In this document: positions 43,836-51,403 of the stretch, in pieces | Numbering within the stretch: position 1 is the first letter of the stretch | How the letters are laid out: each line of letters opens with the position of its first letter | NCBI RefSeq assembly: GCF_042697365.1 | Contig: NZ_CP137604.1 | Strand: one strand, 5' to 3' | Origin: Brucella pseudintermedia | Lineage (GTDB): Bacteria; Pseudomonadota; Alphaproteobacteria; Rhizobiales; Rhizobiaceae | Length of the DNA stretch: 64,000 nt | The notes under the pieces: generated by a model | The model's database searches: none | Told to the model about the DNA's origin: nothing | Seen by the model: the letters and a program-made list of their open reading frames with translations, nothing else | Translations under genes and position numbers: made by a program

Positions 43836-44219
43836 ATGGCGAATGAACCAATGGCAGCTTATTGCCTGCTGGTGGATGACTCCTCTGTCATCCGCAAGGT
43901 CGCCCGCCGCATCCTTTCCGAAACCATCGCAGAATTTGCTGAAGCCTCGACAGGCCGGGAAGCGCTCGAAGCCTGTTTTTCACGCATGCCCGACGTCGTT
44001 CTGCTCGACTACGACCTGCCGGACATGACGGCGCTGGACGTCGTGACCGAACTGCGCGCCATGCCGGGCGGCGACCAGCCGCGCATCATCCTTTGTCTTT
44101 ATGAACTCGACGTCACCCGCATCATGCGGGCGAAGCGCGCAGGCGCCAACGGCTATATTCTCAAGCCATTTGACCGCGCCTATCTCACGGAGCAGTTCGC
44201 AGGCGTTCTGTCCGCCTGA
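43836..44219 (+). CDS. Single-domain response regulator
   Basis: A 127-residue CheY-like receiver with no output domain. The acidic pocket is LLVDDSS near residue 12, the phospho-acceptor is Asp58 in VVLLDYDLPDM, and the conserved Lys lies in GYILKPFDRAYL. It follows chpT by 71 bp in the same orientation, a linkage common in Rhizobiales, which suggests that ChpT might phosphorylate it. It is not CpdR or DivK by sequence pattern; I cannot name its partner. Confidence 0.85.
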   Translation: MANEPMAAYCLLVDDSSVIRKVARRILSETIAEFAEASTGREALEACFSRMPDVVLLDYDLPDMTALDVVTELRAMPGGDQPRIILCLYELDVTRIMRAKRAGANGYILKPFDRAYLTEQFAGVLSA

Positions 44220-44243
44220 AATCGGCTGCAAGGTCCAAAAAGC

Positions 44244-44270
44244 AAAAGCTCCGCCGAAGCGGAGCTTTTT
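44244..44270. terminator. Bidirectional terminator between response regulator gene and ctrA
   Basis: AAAAGCTCCGC, loop CGAA, GCGGAGCTTTTT form an 11-bp stem with A/T tails on both strands between convergent genes. Confidence 0.92.
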
Positions 44271-44292
44271 ACATTTAAGATCACGAAGCCGG

Positions 44293-44991
44293 TCAGGCGC
44301 TTTCGCGCATCTCCGCATCCGGCTCACGCAGCACATAACCGCGACCCCAGACCGTTTCGATATAGCTCTGGCTGCCGGAAACGGCGTCGAGCTTCTTGCG
44401 CAGCTTGCAGATGAAGACGTCGATGATCTTCAGCTCTGGCTCGTCCATGCCACCATAAAGATGGTTGAGGAACATTTCCTTGGTGAGCGTCGTGCCCTTG
44501 CGGAGCGAAAGAAGCTCCAACATCTGGTATTCCTTGCCGGTCAGGTGAACGCGCTGGCCAGCGACTTCCACCGTCTTCGCGTCCAGGTTGACCACGAGAT
44601 CGCCCGTCGTGATGACCGATTGTGCATGTCCCTTAGAACGGCGCACGATCGCATGGATACGTGCGATCAGCTCGTCCTTGTGGAAAGGCTTGGTCATGTA
44701 GTCGTCAGCGCCGAAGCCGAGACCGCGAACCTTGTCCTCAATGCCGGCCATGCCGGAAAGGATAAGGATCGGCGTCTTCACCTTGGACAAACGCAAGGTG
44801 CGAAGAACTTCATAGCCCGACATATCCGGCAAGTTCAGATCCAGCAGGATGATGTCGTAATCATATAGCTTGCCGAGATCGATGCCTTCTTCGCCCAGAT
44901 CGGTCGTGTAGACATTGAAACTCTCGGACTTGAGCATCAGCTCGATGCTCTGTGCGATAGCACTGTCGTCTTCAATCAAAAGGACGCGCAT
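44293..44991 (-). CDS. ctrA: Cell cycle response regulator CtrA
   Basis: A 232-residue OmpR-type regulator. The receiver has MRVLLIEDDSAIAQSIELML, the phospho-acceptor Asp51 in ILLDLNLPDMSGYEVL, and Lys in MTKPFHKDEL. The winged-helix DNA-binding domain starts near residue 120 (LTGKEYQMLELLSLRKGTTL, then RKKLDAVSGSQSYIETVWGR). The C-terminal Ala (MRESA) fits ClpXP recognition, as in other CtrA proteins. CtrA is essential in Brucella. The upstream region has GANTC sites and a CtrA-like box. Confidence 0.96.
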   Translation of the reverse strand: MRVLLIEDDSAIAQSIELMLKSESFNVYTTDLGEEGIDLGKLYDYDIILLDLNLPDMSGYEVLRTLRLSKVKTPILILSGMAGIEDKVRGLGFGADDYMTKPFHKDELIARIHAIVRRSKGHAQSVITTGDLVVNLDAKTVEVAGQRVHLTGKEYQMLELLSLRKGTTLTKEMFLNHLYGGMDEPELKIIDVFICKLRKKLDAVSGSQSYIETVWGRGYVLREPDAEMRESA

Positions 44992-45092
44992 CTCTTATCC
45001 CCTTTCCGCAGCCGACCCGATGTCCCTCACGGCAGCACACGGAACTATCGTTGCCTTTGCATGAAGGTGCCAGCAAATGGTTAACAAAATAT

Positions 45093-45273
45093 GATTCTGC
45101 TTGGCAAGCATATTTGTGTCCTGTTTAGAAAATTCTCTTACGAGCCTGAATCATAAAGACATTCTCTTCCTCACGACTCTAAAGCATCGCATTAAGAATC
45201 CCCGCTAACCGATTCATCCGACTCTAGCTTTTGCCTGTTGCCGAAAAACCACACGAGGTTTACCGAGCCTTAA
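45093..45273 (-). promoter_or_regulatory. ctrA promoter region with GANTC cluster and CtrA-like box
   Basis: In the 529-bp gap 44992-45520, six GANTC sites occur within 132 bp: 45093, 45148, 45175, 45196, 45211 and 45220. These are CcrM methylation targets. A TTTA N7 TTAA motif (45259-45273) is close to the CtrA consensus TTAA N7 TTAA. Together they fit methylation-coupled control and autoregulation of ctrA. The far side of the gap probably also serves the rightward FliJ-like gene. Confidence 0.72.
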
Positions 45274-45520
45274 GTCCTAACGCGTATGATTAACTTCGCC
45301 GGTAAAGGAATGGTTACCAAACGAGCGAATTCTTAACTTTTTGTTTCGCTTATGGAGCCATTTCGGAAGAACGGCTGCGATGAGTTCCCCTTCAGGGGCC
45401 TGAATTCGCAAGGAGATTCGGGGGTGAACCGGGTGCGTTTTGCTCGTTCACACCTGTTAATAAAGTCGGGGGGAACGCCCCAACACATGAAAGCTGGTTG
45501 GTGTTCAAGGAGTATTGCGT

Positions 45521-45913
45521 ATGAAGCCACGTGAAAGCCTCGTCAGGCTGAAACTGTTCCAGGTGAAGGAAAAACGCCGTCAACTGGGCCAGCTCGACCT
45601 GATGATCGGCGAGTTCGAACGGATGGCCGGAGAACTCGACGCCCAGATTCTATCGGAAGAGAAAAAAGCTGGCATCACTGACATTAATCATTTCGCTTAT
45701 CCCACCTTTGCCAAGGCGGCACGCCAGCGCCGCGACAACCTCTTCGTATCGATTCGCGACCTGATGTCCCAGAAGGAAGCCGCCGAAGCAGAATTGTCGG
45801 CGGCGGAAACCGAACTGACGAAAGCCGAAGCGCTTGAAGAACGCGACGGCGGCAAGGCTCCGAGGGACGCGATCGAGCGTCCGGTCAACCAGCGCCGCGC
45901 GATGATCGGCTGA
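45521..45913 (+). CDS. FliJ-like flagellar export chaperone
   Basis: A 130-residue, highly charged coiled-coil protein (MKPRESLVRLKLFQVKEKRR, MIGEFERMAGELDAQILSEE, SIRDLMSQKEAAEAELSAAE). Its length, heptad pattern and C-terminal RPVNQRRAMIG fit the FliJ family, the stalk/escort protein of the flagellar type III ATPase. CAAGGAG precedes ATG 45521. In related alphaproteobacteria fliI-fliJ lie next to ctrA; fliI is absent here, so this may be a remnant of that linkage. Family call moderate because FliJ sequences diverge strongly. Confidence 0.68.
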   Translation: MKPRESLVRLKLFQVKEKRRQLGQLDLMIGEFERMAGELDAQILSEEKKAGITDINHFAYPTFAKAARQRRDNLFVSIRDLMSQKEAAEAELSAAETELTKAEALEERDGGKAPRDAIERPVNQRRAMIG

Positions 45914-45935
45914 TCGACGTGATCATTGCGAAATC

Positions 45936-45968
45936 CAAGACGCTGCTTCTTTTAAGAGCAGCGTCTTG
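45936..45968 (+). terminator. Hairpin after the FliJ-like gene
   Basis: CAAGACGCTGCT (45936-45947) and AGCAGCGTCTTG (45957-45968) form a perfect 12-bp stem, 22 bp after the stop. There is no clear T-run, so termination may be incomplete. Confidence 0.6.
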
Positions 45969-46082
45969 ACGTTTGCTGCAAGATGGCTCGTTTTCCGCAG
46001 TATATTGATATTTAAAAATCAATGTTTCTTGAATAAAATCGGATTTGCATAGCTCTCTCGCCGGATGTAGTGAGAAAGGGCA

Positions 46083-47204
46083 ATGCAGAAAACTCCCCCA
46101 TCCGGGCCGAGTTCGGCCCTCAGTAAATTCAGCGTCAGGACCTTGCCAAGACCGGCCCAGTGGGGCCTGCTGGTTGTATTTTCCGTTATCCTGATCTTTG
46201 CGGGCGAAAAGCTGCAATTGCCGGCCGCCATGCTTTTGGGCGCGATGCTTGGCGCAATCCTGATGGCTGCGGGCGAAAGCACGTTGCGGGTGCACCGTTG
46301 GCTGTCTTTGGCGGCACAGGGCGTCGTCGGCTGCCTCATCGCCCGTTCGATCACGGCGGAATTCTTCACCAGCATGGGACAGCACCTGCCCGTTATCCTG
46401 CTATCCGTCGGCTATGTGCTTTTTGCCAGCACCTTCATCGGATATCTGCTCGCGCGATTTCGCATTCTACCCGGAACAACCGCCATATGGGGGGCGTCGC
46501 CGGGCGCCGCTACCGCAATGACGCTGATGGCGGAATCCCATGGAGCGGATGCGCGCCTCGTCGCCTTCATGCAATATCTGCGCGTGGTGCTGGTTGCGAC
46601 AGCCGCTTCGCTGGTCCTGCGTCTCAGTACAGGCGTGGAAACCGTTGTGCCTGCCGAAATCATATGGTTTCCACCCGCCGATTGGTCCACCCTTGGCCCG
46701 ACACTGCTTCTGATCGTCATCGGCTCGTTCCTTGGCGAAGTGCTCCGCATCCCGACCGGCGCCATGCTCGTGCCGCTCGTATTGGGCGCCTTGCTCCAGG
46801 ACACCGGGCTCATCACCATCGACCTGCCACCGTGGCTGCTCGCGCTCAGCTATCTGCTTATCGGCTGGCGCATCGGCCTCGGCTTCTCGCGCGCCATCAT
46901 CGCCCACGCGGCGCGGGCGTTTCCGGCAGTACTGACATCCACGCTGCTGCTCATTGCCGTCTGCGGACTATTCGGCATGGCGCTCGGCCATGTGCTGGGT
47001 CTCGACCCGTTGACAGCCTATCTCGCTACCAGTCCCGGCGGTGCCGATACGGTCGCGATCATCGCAGCATCGAGCAATGTCGACCTGCCCTTCATCATCG
47101 CAATGCAGACAAGCCGCTTCTTCATCGTGCTGCTTGCAGGCCCAGCCATCGCCCGCTTCGTCGCCGCGCGCGTCGACAAGCGGATCATGAAGAAGAACCT
47201 TTAG
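46083..47204 (+). CDS. AbrB family transporter
   Basis: A 373-residue protein with about ten membrane helices arranged as two repeats. The repeat core LLGAMLGAILMAAGE with LAAQGVVGCLIARSITAEF, and PTGAMLVPLVLGALLQDTGL with LALSYLLIGWRIGLGFSRAI, is the AbrB duplication (once annotated as putative ammonia monooxygenase). TSPGGADTVAIIAASSNVDL near the C-terminus is also characteristic. Function is not established; a transporter is the best general description. It is a single-gene unit. Confidence 0.85.
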   Translation: MQKTPPSGPSSALSKFSVRTLPRPAQWGLLVVFSVILIFAGEKLQLPAAMLLGAMLGAILMAAGESTLRVHRWLSLAAQGVVGCLIARSITAEFFTSMGQHLPVILLSVGYVLFASTFIGYLLARFRILPGTTAIWGASPGAATAMTLMAESHGADARLVAFMQYLRVVLVATAASLVLRLSTGVETVVPAEIIWFPPADWSTLGPTLLLIVIGSFLGEVLRIPTGAMLVPLVLGALLQDTGLITIDLPPWLLALSYLLIGWRIGLGFSRAIIAHAARAFPAVLTSTLLLIAVCGLFGMALGHVLGLDPLTAYLATSPGGADTVAIIAASSNVDLPFIIAMQTSRFFIVLLAGPAIARFVAARVDKRIMKKNL

Positions 47205-47248
47205 CAGCCTGATTGCCGGAACCGGCGGGGCCGTGTTACGCTTCCGGC

Positions 47249-47641
47249 ATGACACAGGTTTGCACCCATCTCATGTTTCAGGGCAGTGCAGGCGCGGCTC
47301 TGGAAACGTATCGCTCGATCTTTCCCGACTTTCTGATCGAGTCGATAAAAATCTATGATGAAGCGAGCGGCAGTCCCGGCAAGGTGCAAATTGCGCGCGT
47401 GACCTTCGCCGAACACCGGCTGATCGTGATCGACAGCCCCATCCCGCATCAGTTCGATTTCAATCCGTCCGTATCGCTGTTCGTCGATTTCCATGACGAA
47501 GAAAATTTGACCGGTGTTTTTGAGAAGCTTTCAGACGGCGGCGAAACGCTGATGCCGCTCGACAATTATGGCTTCAGCAAACTTTTCGCCTGGGTGAAGG
47601 ACAAATACGGTGTTTCCTGGCAATTGAATTTACAGGCCTGA
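47249..47641 (+). CDS. VOC family protein (PhnB-like)
   Basis: A 130-residue protein of the vicinal-oxygen-chelate/3-demethylubiquinone-like fold (MTQVCTHLMFQGSAGAALET, then DNYGFSKLFAWVKDKYGVSW). Start ATG 47249; an upstream in-frame start at 47213 would lie in sequence without similarity. Such proteins are often small metal-dependent enzymes or binding proteins. The substrate is unknown. A strong terminator follows. Confidence 0.84.
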   Translation: MTQVCTHLMFQGSAGAALETYRSIFPDFLIESIKIYDEASGSPGKVQIARVTFAEHRLIVIDSPIPHQFDFNPSVSLFVDFHDEENLTGVFEKLSDGGETLMPLDNYGFSKLFAWVKDKYGVSWQLNLQA

Positions 47642-47644
47642 CAC

Positions 47645-47675
47645 AAAAAAAACCCGGCTTTCGCCGGGCTTTTCG
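47645..47675. terminator. Bidirectional terminator after the VOC gene
   Basis: AAAAAAACCCGGC, loop TTTC, GCCGGGCTTTTCG form a GC stem with A/T tails between the VOC gene and the leftward aminotransferase gene. Confidence 0.88.
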
Positions 47676-47693
47676 TTAGACAGACAAGAAAGA

Positions 47694-48818
47694 TCAATCC
47701 TTTTTGCCGTGGAAGCCACGGATGGCCCCGATGATCTTGTCCTGATCGGCTTCCGACAGATAGGGGTGCATCGGCAGGCTCAGAATGCGGTTCGGCAGGC
47801 TTTCCGAAACTGGAAGACCGCCCGGAGCAACCGCATAGTGCTTGTAGGCGGTCTGCAGGTGCAACGGCTTCACATAATAGATCACCGAAGGAATGCCTTC
47901 CGCCTGAAGATGCGCCTTCAGGCCGTCGCGATTTTCACTTTCGATGGAATATTGCGCCCATGCCGACCGATTGCCAGCCGGCAGAGCCGGAACCTTCACG
48001 ACATCCTTGAGCGCCTCGTTGTAGCGCTTGGCGATGCGGTCTCGTGCTTCCATTTCGTCTTCAAGGATAGCCAGCTTTTCCAGAAGAACGGCGGCCTGAA
48101 TCGTATCGAGGCGCGAATTGAGCCCGATACGAACGTTATCGTACTGGGTTTCACCTTTGCCGTGGAACAGGACCGAACGTAGCGTATCGGCTAGTTCGGC
48201 ATCGTTGGTGAACATTGCGCCGCCGTCGCCATAGCAGCCGAGCGGCTTGGCGGGATAGAAGCTCGTCGCACCGACATGGCCGAAGGCGCCGCACATGACG
48301 TTATCGCGCTTGCCGCCGATCGACTGCGCAGCGTCTTCGATGACGAACAGGCCTTCACGGTCTGCGATGGCGCTGATGCGGTTATAGTCGGCTGCCAGGC
48401 CGAACAGGTCGACCGGAATAATCGCCTTTGGCTGCAAACGGCCTTCCTTGCGGATGGCGGCGATGGCGGCTTCGAGCTGCTCGACATTCAGATTGTAGCT
48501 TTGCGCATCCACATCAACGAATACAGGCTCAGCGCCGACAAGCGCGACAACTTCCGCCGTGGCCGCAAAGGTGAAGGACGGAACGAACACGGCGTCGCCC
48601 GGACCGATGCCGCGTGCCATTAGCGGCATCTGCAAGGCGTCGGTGCCATTGGCGCAGGCGATGACGTGTTCCACGCCCAGATATTCGCCCAGCTTCTTTT
48701 CAAACTCGGCCACTTCCGGTCCAAGAATATAACGGCCTTCCGCAACAACCTTGGAAATGGCGGCATTAAGACGGTCTTCGATACGCGCGCGCTGCGCTCC
48801 AAGATCAATAAATTGCAT
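47694..48818 (-). CDS. DegT/DnrJ/EryC1 sugar aminotransferase (GnnB/WbpE-like)
   Basis: A 374-residue PLP aminotransferase acting on a nucleotide sugar. Motifs are ANGTDALQMPL, FVPSFTFAATAEVVAL, VDLFGLAADYNRI, IEDAAQSIGG and the PLP-Lys in TSFYPAKPLGCYGDGGAM. Start ATG 48818; the frame stays open upstream without similarity. With the dehydrogenase upstream, two known pairings fit: GnnA/GnnB, which make UDP-2,3-diamino-sugar for diaminoglucose lipid A, or WbpB/WbpE, which make an O-antigen sugar. Brucella lipid A has a diaminoglucose backbone, so GnnB is favoured, but this is inference. Confidence 0.85.
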   Translation of the reverse strand: MQFIDLGAQRARIEDRLNAAISKVVAEGRYILGPEVAEFEKKLGEYLGVEHVIACANGTDALQMPLMARGIGPGDAVFVPSFTFAATAEVVALVGAEPVFVDVDAQSYNLNVEQLEAAIAAIRKEGRLQPKAIIPVDLFGLAADYNRISAIADREGLFVIEDAAQSIGGKRDNVMCGAFGHVGATSFYPAKPLGCYGDGGAMFTNDAELADTLRSVLFHGKGETQYDNVRIGLNSRLDTIQAAVLLEKLAILEDEMEARDRIAKRYNEALKDVVKVPALPAGNRSAWAQYSIESENRDGLKAHLQAEGIPSVIYYVKPLHLQTAYKHYAVAPGGLPVSESLPNRILSLPMHPYLSEADQDKIIGAIRGFHGKKD

Positions 48819-48976
48819 GTTGGCTCCATATATCTGACCCGCACAAGTGGATATGCGAATCCTCGGCAACCTGTTTATTCGCTTGCGCCCCGCCCCGCTA
48901 CGGCCAGAGCGTTCAAAGTTTTGCGATTCCTGTAACACCGCTTGACGCAGATTACCGGCCCCGCACGCCTCACATT

Positions 48977-49933
48977 TTACTGCGGGTGCCTGACAGTACC
49001 TTCGGTGAGAATGCGCAGCACGCTGATTGCTTCCTTGCCGTCGGTGCGCGGATTTTCGCGCGTCTCGATGCAATGCATGAAATGCTGCAATTCGCGTGTC
49101 AGCGGCATGCCTTCCTCAACCGGGATATAGACTGGCTCCACGGATTTGAAAGACCACTGGTCGTTTTCCCGCCAGACTTCATGGCTGTAGAGCGCAAGCT
49201 TGCGATCCCACGGCTCGCCATCATCGAACACCGCCATGCCTTTCGTGCCCGTGACCGTCAGGCGACGTTCGCGATAGGCATTGAGACGCGAGGCAAACAG
49301 GTGTCCACGGATACCGCTTGGAAAATCGAGATGGAGATGGGCAATATCGGTGAGATGATCAAGCGTTGCGACACCCTCCCCGCGCACCGCGCTGGGTTCT
49401 TCCCCGGTGATGGCGAGGATCATCGACAGGTCGTGCGGCGCAAGATCCCACAAGGCGTCGAACGTGTTGTGGAACTTGCCGAATCCGACGCGATGCGAAT
49501 GCACATAGCGGATATCGCCGAGCTCGCCGCTTTTCACCATGTCGAGAAGTTTCTCGAAAGCAGGATGGAAACGCAGCACATGGCCGACCATGAACACGCG
49601 GCCATTTTCGCGGGCGGCTTCCACTTCGGCTTCAGCAGCCGGAATGTCGAGTGCAATCGGCTTTTCGACCAGAACGTCCTTGCCGTTCTTCACTGCCTGG
49701 ATGGCGTATTGTGAATGAAACTGCGCCGGCAGCGCCAGAACGATGCCGTCAATATCCGGACGTGCGAACAATTCATTGACGGGAACACTGGGAACACCGA
49801 ACTCGGTCGCGAAGCGCTCCGCCTGTTCTGCTCTTGAATCCGAGACCGCCTGAAGGGCACCGAGGCTCTTCAAGGTACGAATGTGATTGCCGCCCCAATA
49901 GCCGCAACCCAAAACCGCAATACGAGGTGCCAT
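48977..49933 (-). CDS. Gfo/Idh/MocA oxidoreductase (GnnA/WbpB-like)
   Basis: A 318-residue NAD-dependent sugar dehydrogenase. The nucleotide fold is IAVLGCGYWGGNHIRTLKSL, followed by LVEKPIALD (conserved EKP) and WDLAPHDLSMIL, which carries the active-site His. Length and pairing fit GnnA, which oxidises C3 of UDP-GlcNAc before GnnB transaminates it, and also WbpB-type enzymes. It is 158 bp upstream of the aminotransferase gene in the same orientation and is the likely first gene of the unit. Confidence 0.85.
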   Translation of the reverse strand: MAPRIAVLGCGYWGGNHIRTLKSLGALQAVSDSRAEQAERFATEFGVPSVPVNELFARPDIDGIVLALPAQFHSQYAIQAVKNGKDVLVEKPIALDIPAAEAEVEAARENGRVFMVGHVLRFHPAFEKLLDMVKSGELGDIRYVHSHRVGFGKFHNTFDALWDLAPHDLSMILAITGEEPSAVRGEGVATLDHLTDIAHLHLDFPSGIRGHLFASRLNAYRERRLTVTGTKGMAVFDDGEPWDRKLALYSHEVWRENDQWSFKSVEPVYIPVEEGMPLTRELQHFMHCIETRENPRTDGKEAISVLRILTEGTVRHPQ

Positions 49934-50119
49934 AAAATTATGCCTTTGCTGATGCCACGTTCCTTATCGGTGCAAATGATAGAAAACAAGACGAAACCTG
50001 TGCGAAGAGTGCTTGACAGCTTTTCATTCCGCACATATACCGCCGCCATTCCTTGCAGGAACAATGATTTGTCCCACCGGAAACGGCGATCATGAAGTTG
50101 TCTCTGTAAAGCGACGCGT

Positions 50120-50196
50120 GGCGGAGTAGCTCAGTAGGTTAGAGCAGAGGAATCATAATCCTTGTGTCGGGGGTTCGAATCCCTCCTCCGCTACCA
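50120..50196 (+). tRNA. tRNA-Met (CAT), elongator type
   Basis: A 77-nt cloverleaf: acceptor GGCGGAG/CTCCGCT (G1-U72 wobble), D-stem GCTC/GAGC with AGTAGGTTA loop, anticodon stem GAGGA/TCCTT with loop ATCATAA (anticodon CAT), T-arm GGGGG TTCGAAT CCCTC, discriminator A and encoded CCA. The C1-A72 pair of initiator tRNA is absent, so it is an elongator Met; Ile2 (lysidine-modified CAT) is a less likely alternative. Confidence 0.93.
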
Positions 50197-50417
50197 TCAT
50201 ATTCCCCCTCCTGAAATTTAGGTCGTATCCATAAGCAGGCATTTGAGGATCGTTCACGCTTGTCCGTTGACGATCAAACCCGTGCCCAACCCCGCGCGAC
50301 GGCTTTGCCGACGGGAAGTTGGTGATCATGCGGCAACACTTCACTGGATTGTGGCCAGCGCAGCGACTATATCCGCGCCAGAACCCGTTTCCGGCCAAGA
50401 CATTAAAACACGCGATC

Positions 50418-50837
50418 ATGACCGTTCTCATCAATCAGCCGCACCCGTCCATCGACCCTGCGTCAATCGAAAGGCTCGTGGCTACTTTCTACGGACGCGC
50501 GCGGGAAGATACCGTCATTGGGCCGATTTTTGCCAAAGCGGTCGACGATTGGGATCACCACATCGCACAGATCGCCGCGTTCTGGTCGTCGGTTATCCTC
50601 AAGACCGGCAATTATGAAGGCCGCCCCATGGCCCCGCATTTGAAACTTGGGCTGAAGAACCAACATTTCGACCGCTGGCTCGATCTTTTTGAACAGACCG
50701 CACGCGAAATCTTTCCGCCGGAAGCTGCCATCATTTTCGTCGACAGGGCACGGCGCATTGCCGACAGCTTTGAAATGGCAATCGCCACCAATACAGGACA
50801 GATCTCCGCTCCGCGGCATTCGCGACGCCCTCTTTAA
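50418..50837 (+). CDS. Group III truncated haemoglobin
   Basis: A 139-residue truncated globin. Visible features are SIERLVATFYGRAREDTVIG with PIFAKAV, then the group III segment DHHIAQIAAFWSSVILKTGN and YEGRPMAPHLKL, with the proximal His in PHLKL. The C-terminus continues to HSRRPL. Start ATG 50418; the frame is open further upstream without family similarity. Group III globins are linked to NO or oxygen chemistry; its function here is unknown. Confidence 0.86.
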   Translation: MTVLINQPHPSIDPASIERLVATFYGRAREDTVIGPIFAKAVDDWDHHIAQIAAFWSSVILKTGNYEGRPMAPHLKLGLKNQHFDRWLDLFEQTAREIFPPEAAIIFVDRARRIADSFEMAIATNTGQISAPRHSRRPL

Positions 50838-51151
50838 CCAAGAGAACACGCAACTCTTGCGGGCAATACCATATATCTTGTCATCGAATATTTAACTATA
50901 TAAGCACGTCTGTAGAAAAGGCGGACTGCAATGTCGCCGCGTCAACAGAAAATAAAGGCTTGCGGGAGCAGAAAAAGCCAGACGTACATTGGTGTGTTTG
51001 CGATGTTTCTAACGTCCGCAACATATCACTTGCATAGAGAGACGGAATTTCGAACAGTTGCCGCAGCTTTTTTGGAAGCTTGAGAGATCGTGCCGCCGCA
51101 TCAACCAGCACGCGAATCTTTGGCTCGGGCGCATAAGCAGGGAGTTAAATT
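50838..51151. other. Intergenic region before the carrier-protein operon
   Basis: A 314-bp AT-richer gap. GGGAGTTAAATT precedes the ATG at 51152. A 71-codon leftward frame (50896-51111) has no recognisable domain or ribosome-binding site and is not called. The promoter of the five-gene operon is expected here, but no convincing -35/-10 pair is visible. Confidence 0.4.
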
Positions 51152-51403
51152 ATGAATGAATCCATTCGCGAACTTTTGGCCAAGGTCGGCGGTCTGCCGG
51201 TACCGGTGACAGACATTGCCGACGATGCCGATCTTTACAGCGCAGGCCTATCCTCTTTTGCATCGGTTCAGCTCATGCTCGGACTGGAAGACAAGTTCGA
51301 TATCGAATTTCCGGACCAGTATCTCAACCGCAAGTCTTTCGCGAGCATCAAGGCCATTGAACAGACCGTCGCCCAGATACTCAAGGATAAAGAGGCCGCA
51401 TAA
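51152..51403 (+). CDS. Aminoacyl carrier protein (ACP-like)
   Basis: An 83-residue acyl-carrier-like protein. The phosphopantetheine motif is DLYSAGLSSFASVQLMLGLE, where Ser35 in GLSS is the expected attachment site. Acidic helices follow. This sequence (DLY..GLSSFASVQ) is like the carrier proteins loaded by tRNA-synthetase-like ligases in Bradyrhizobium and Agrobacterium, and less like fatty-acid AcpP. It overlaps the next gene by one base (TAATG) and opens a five-gene operon. It needs a phosphopantetheinyl transferase from elsewhere. Confidence 0.9.
   Translation: MNESIRELLAKVGGLPVPVTDIADDADLYSAGLSSFASVQLMLGLEDKFDIEFPDQYLNRKSFASIKAIEQTVAQILKDKEAA

Noticed and set aside
50896..51111. 71-codon leftward frame before the carrier-protein operon
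   Set aside because: No ribosome-binding site, no domain, and it lies where the operon promoter is expected.
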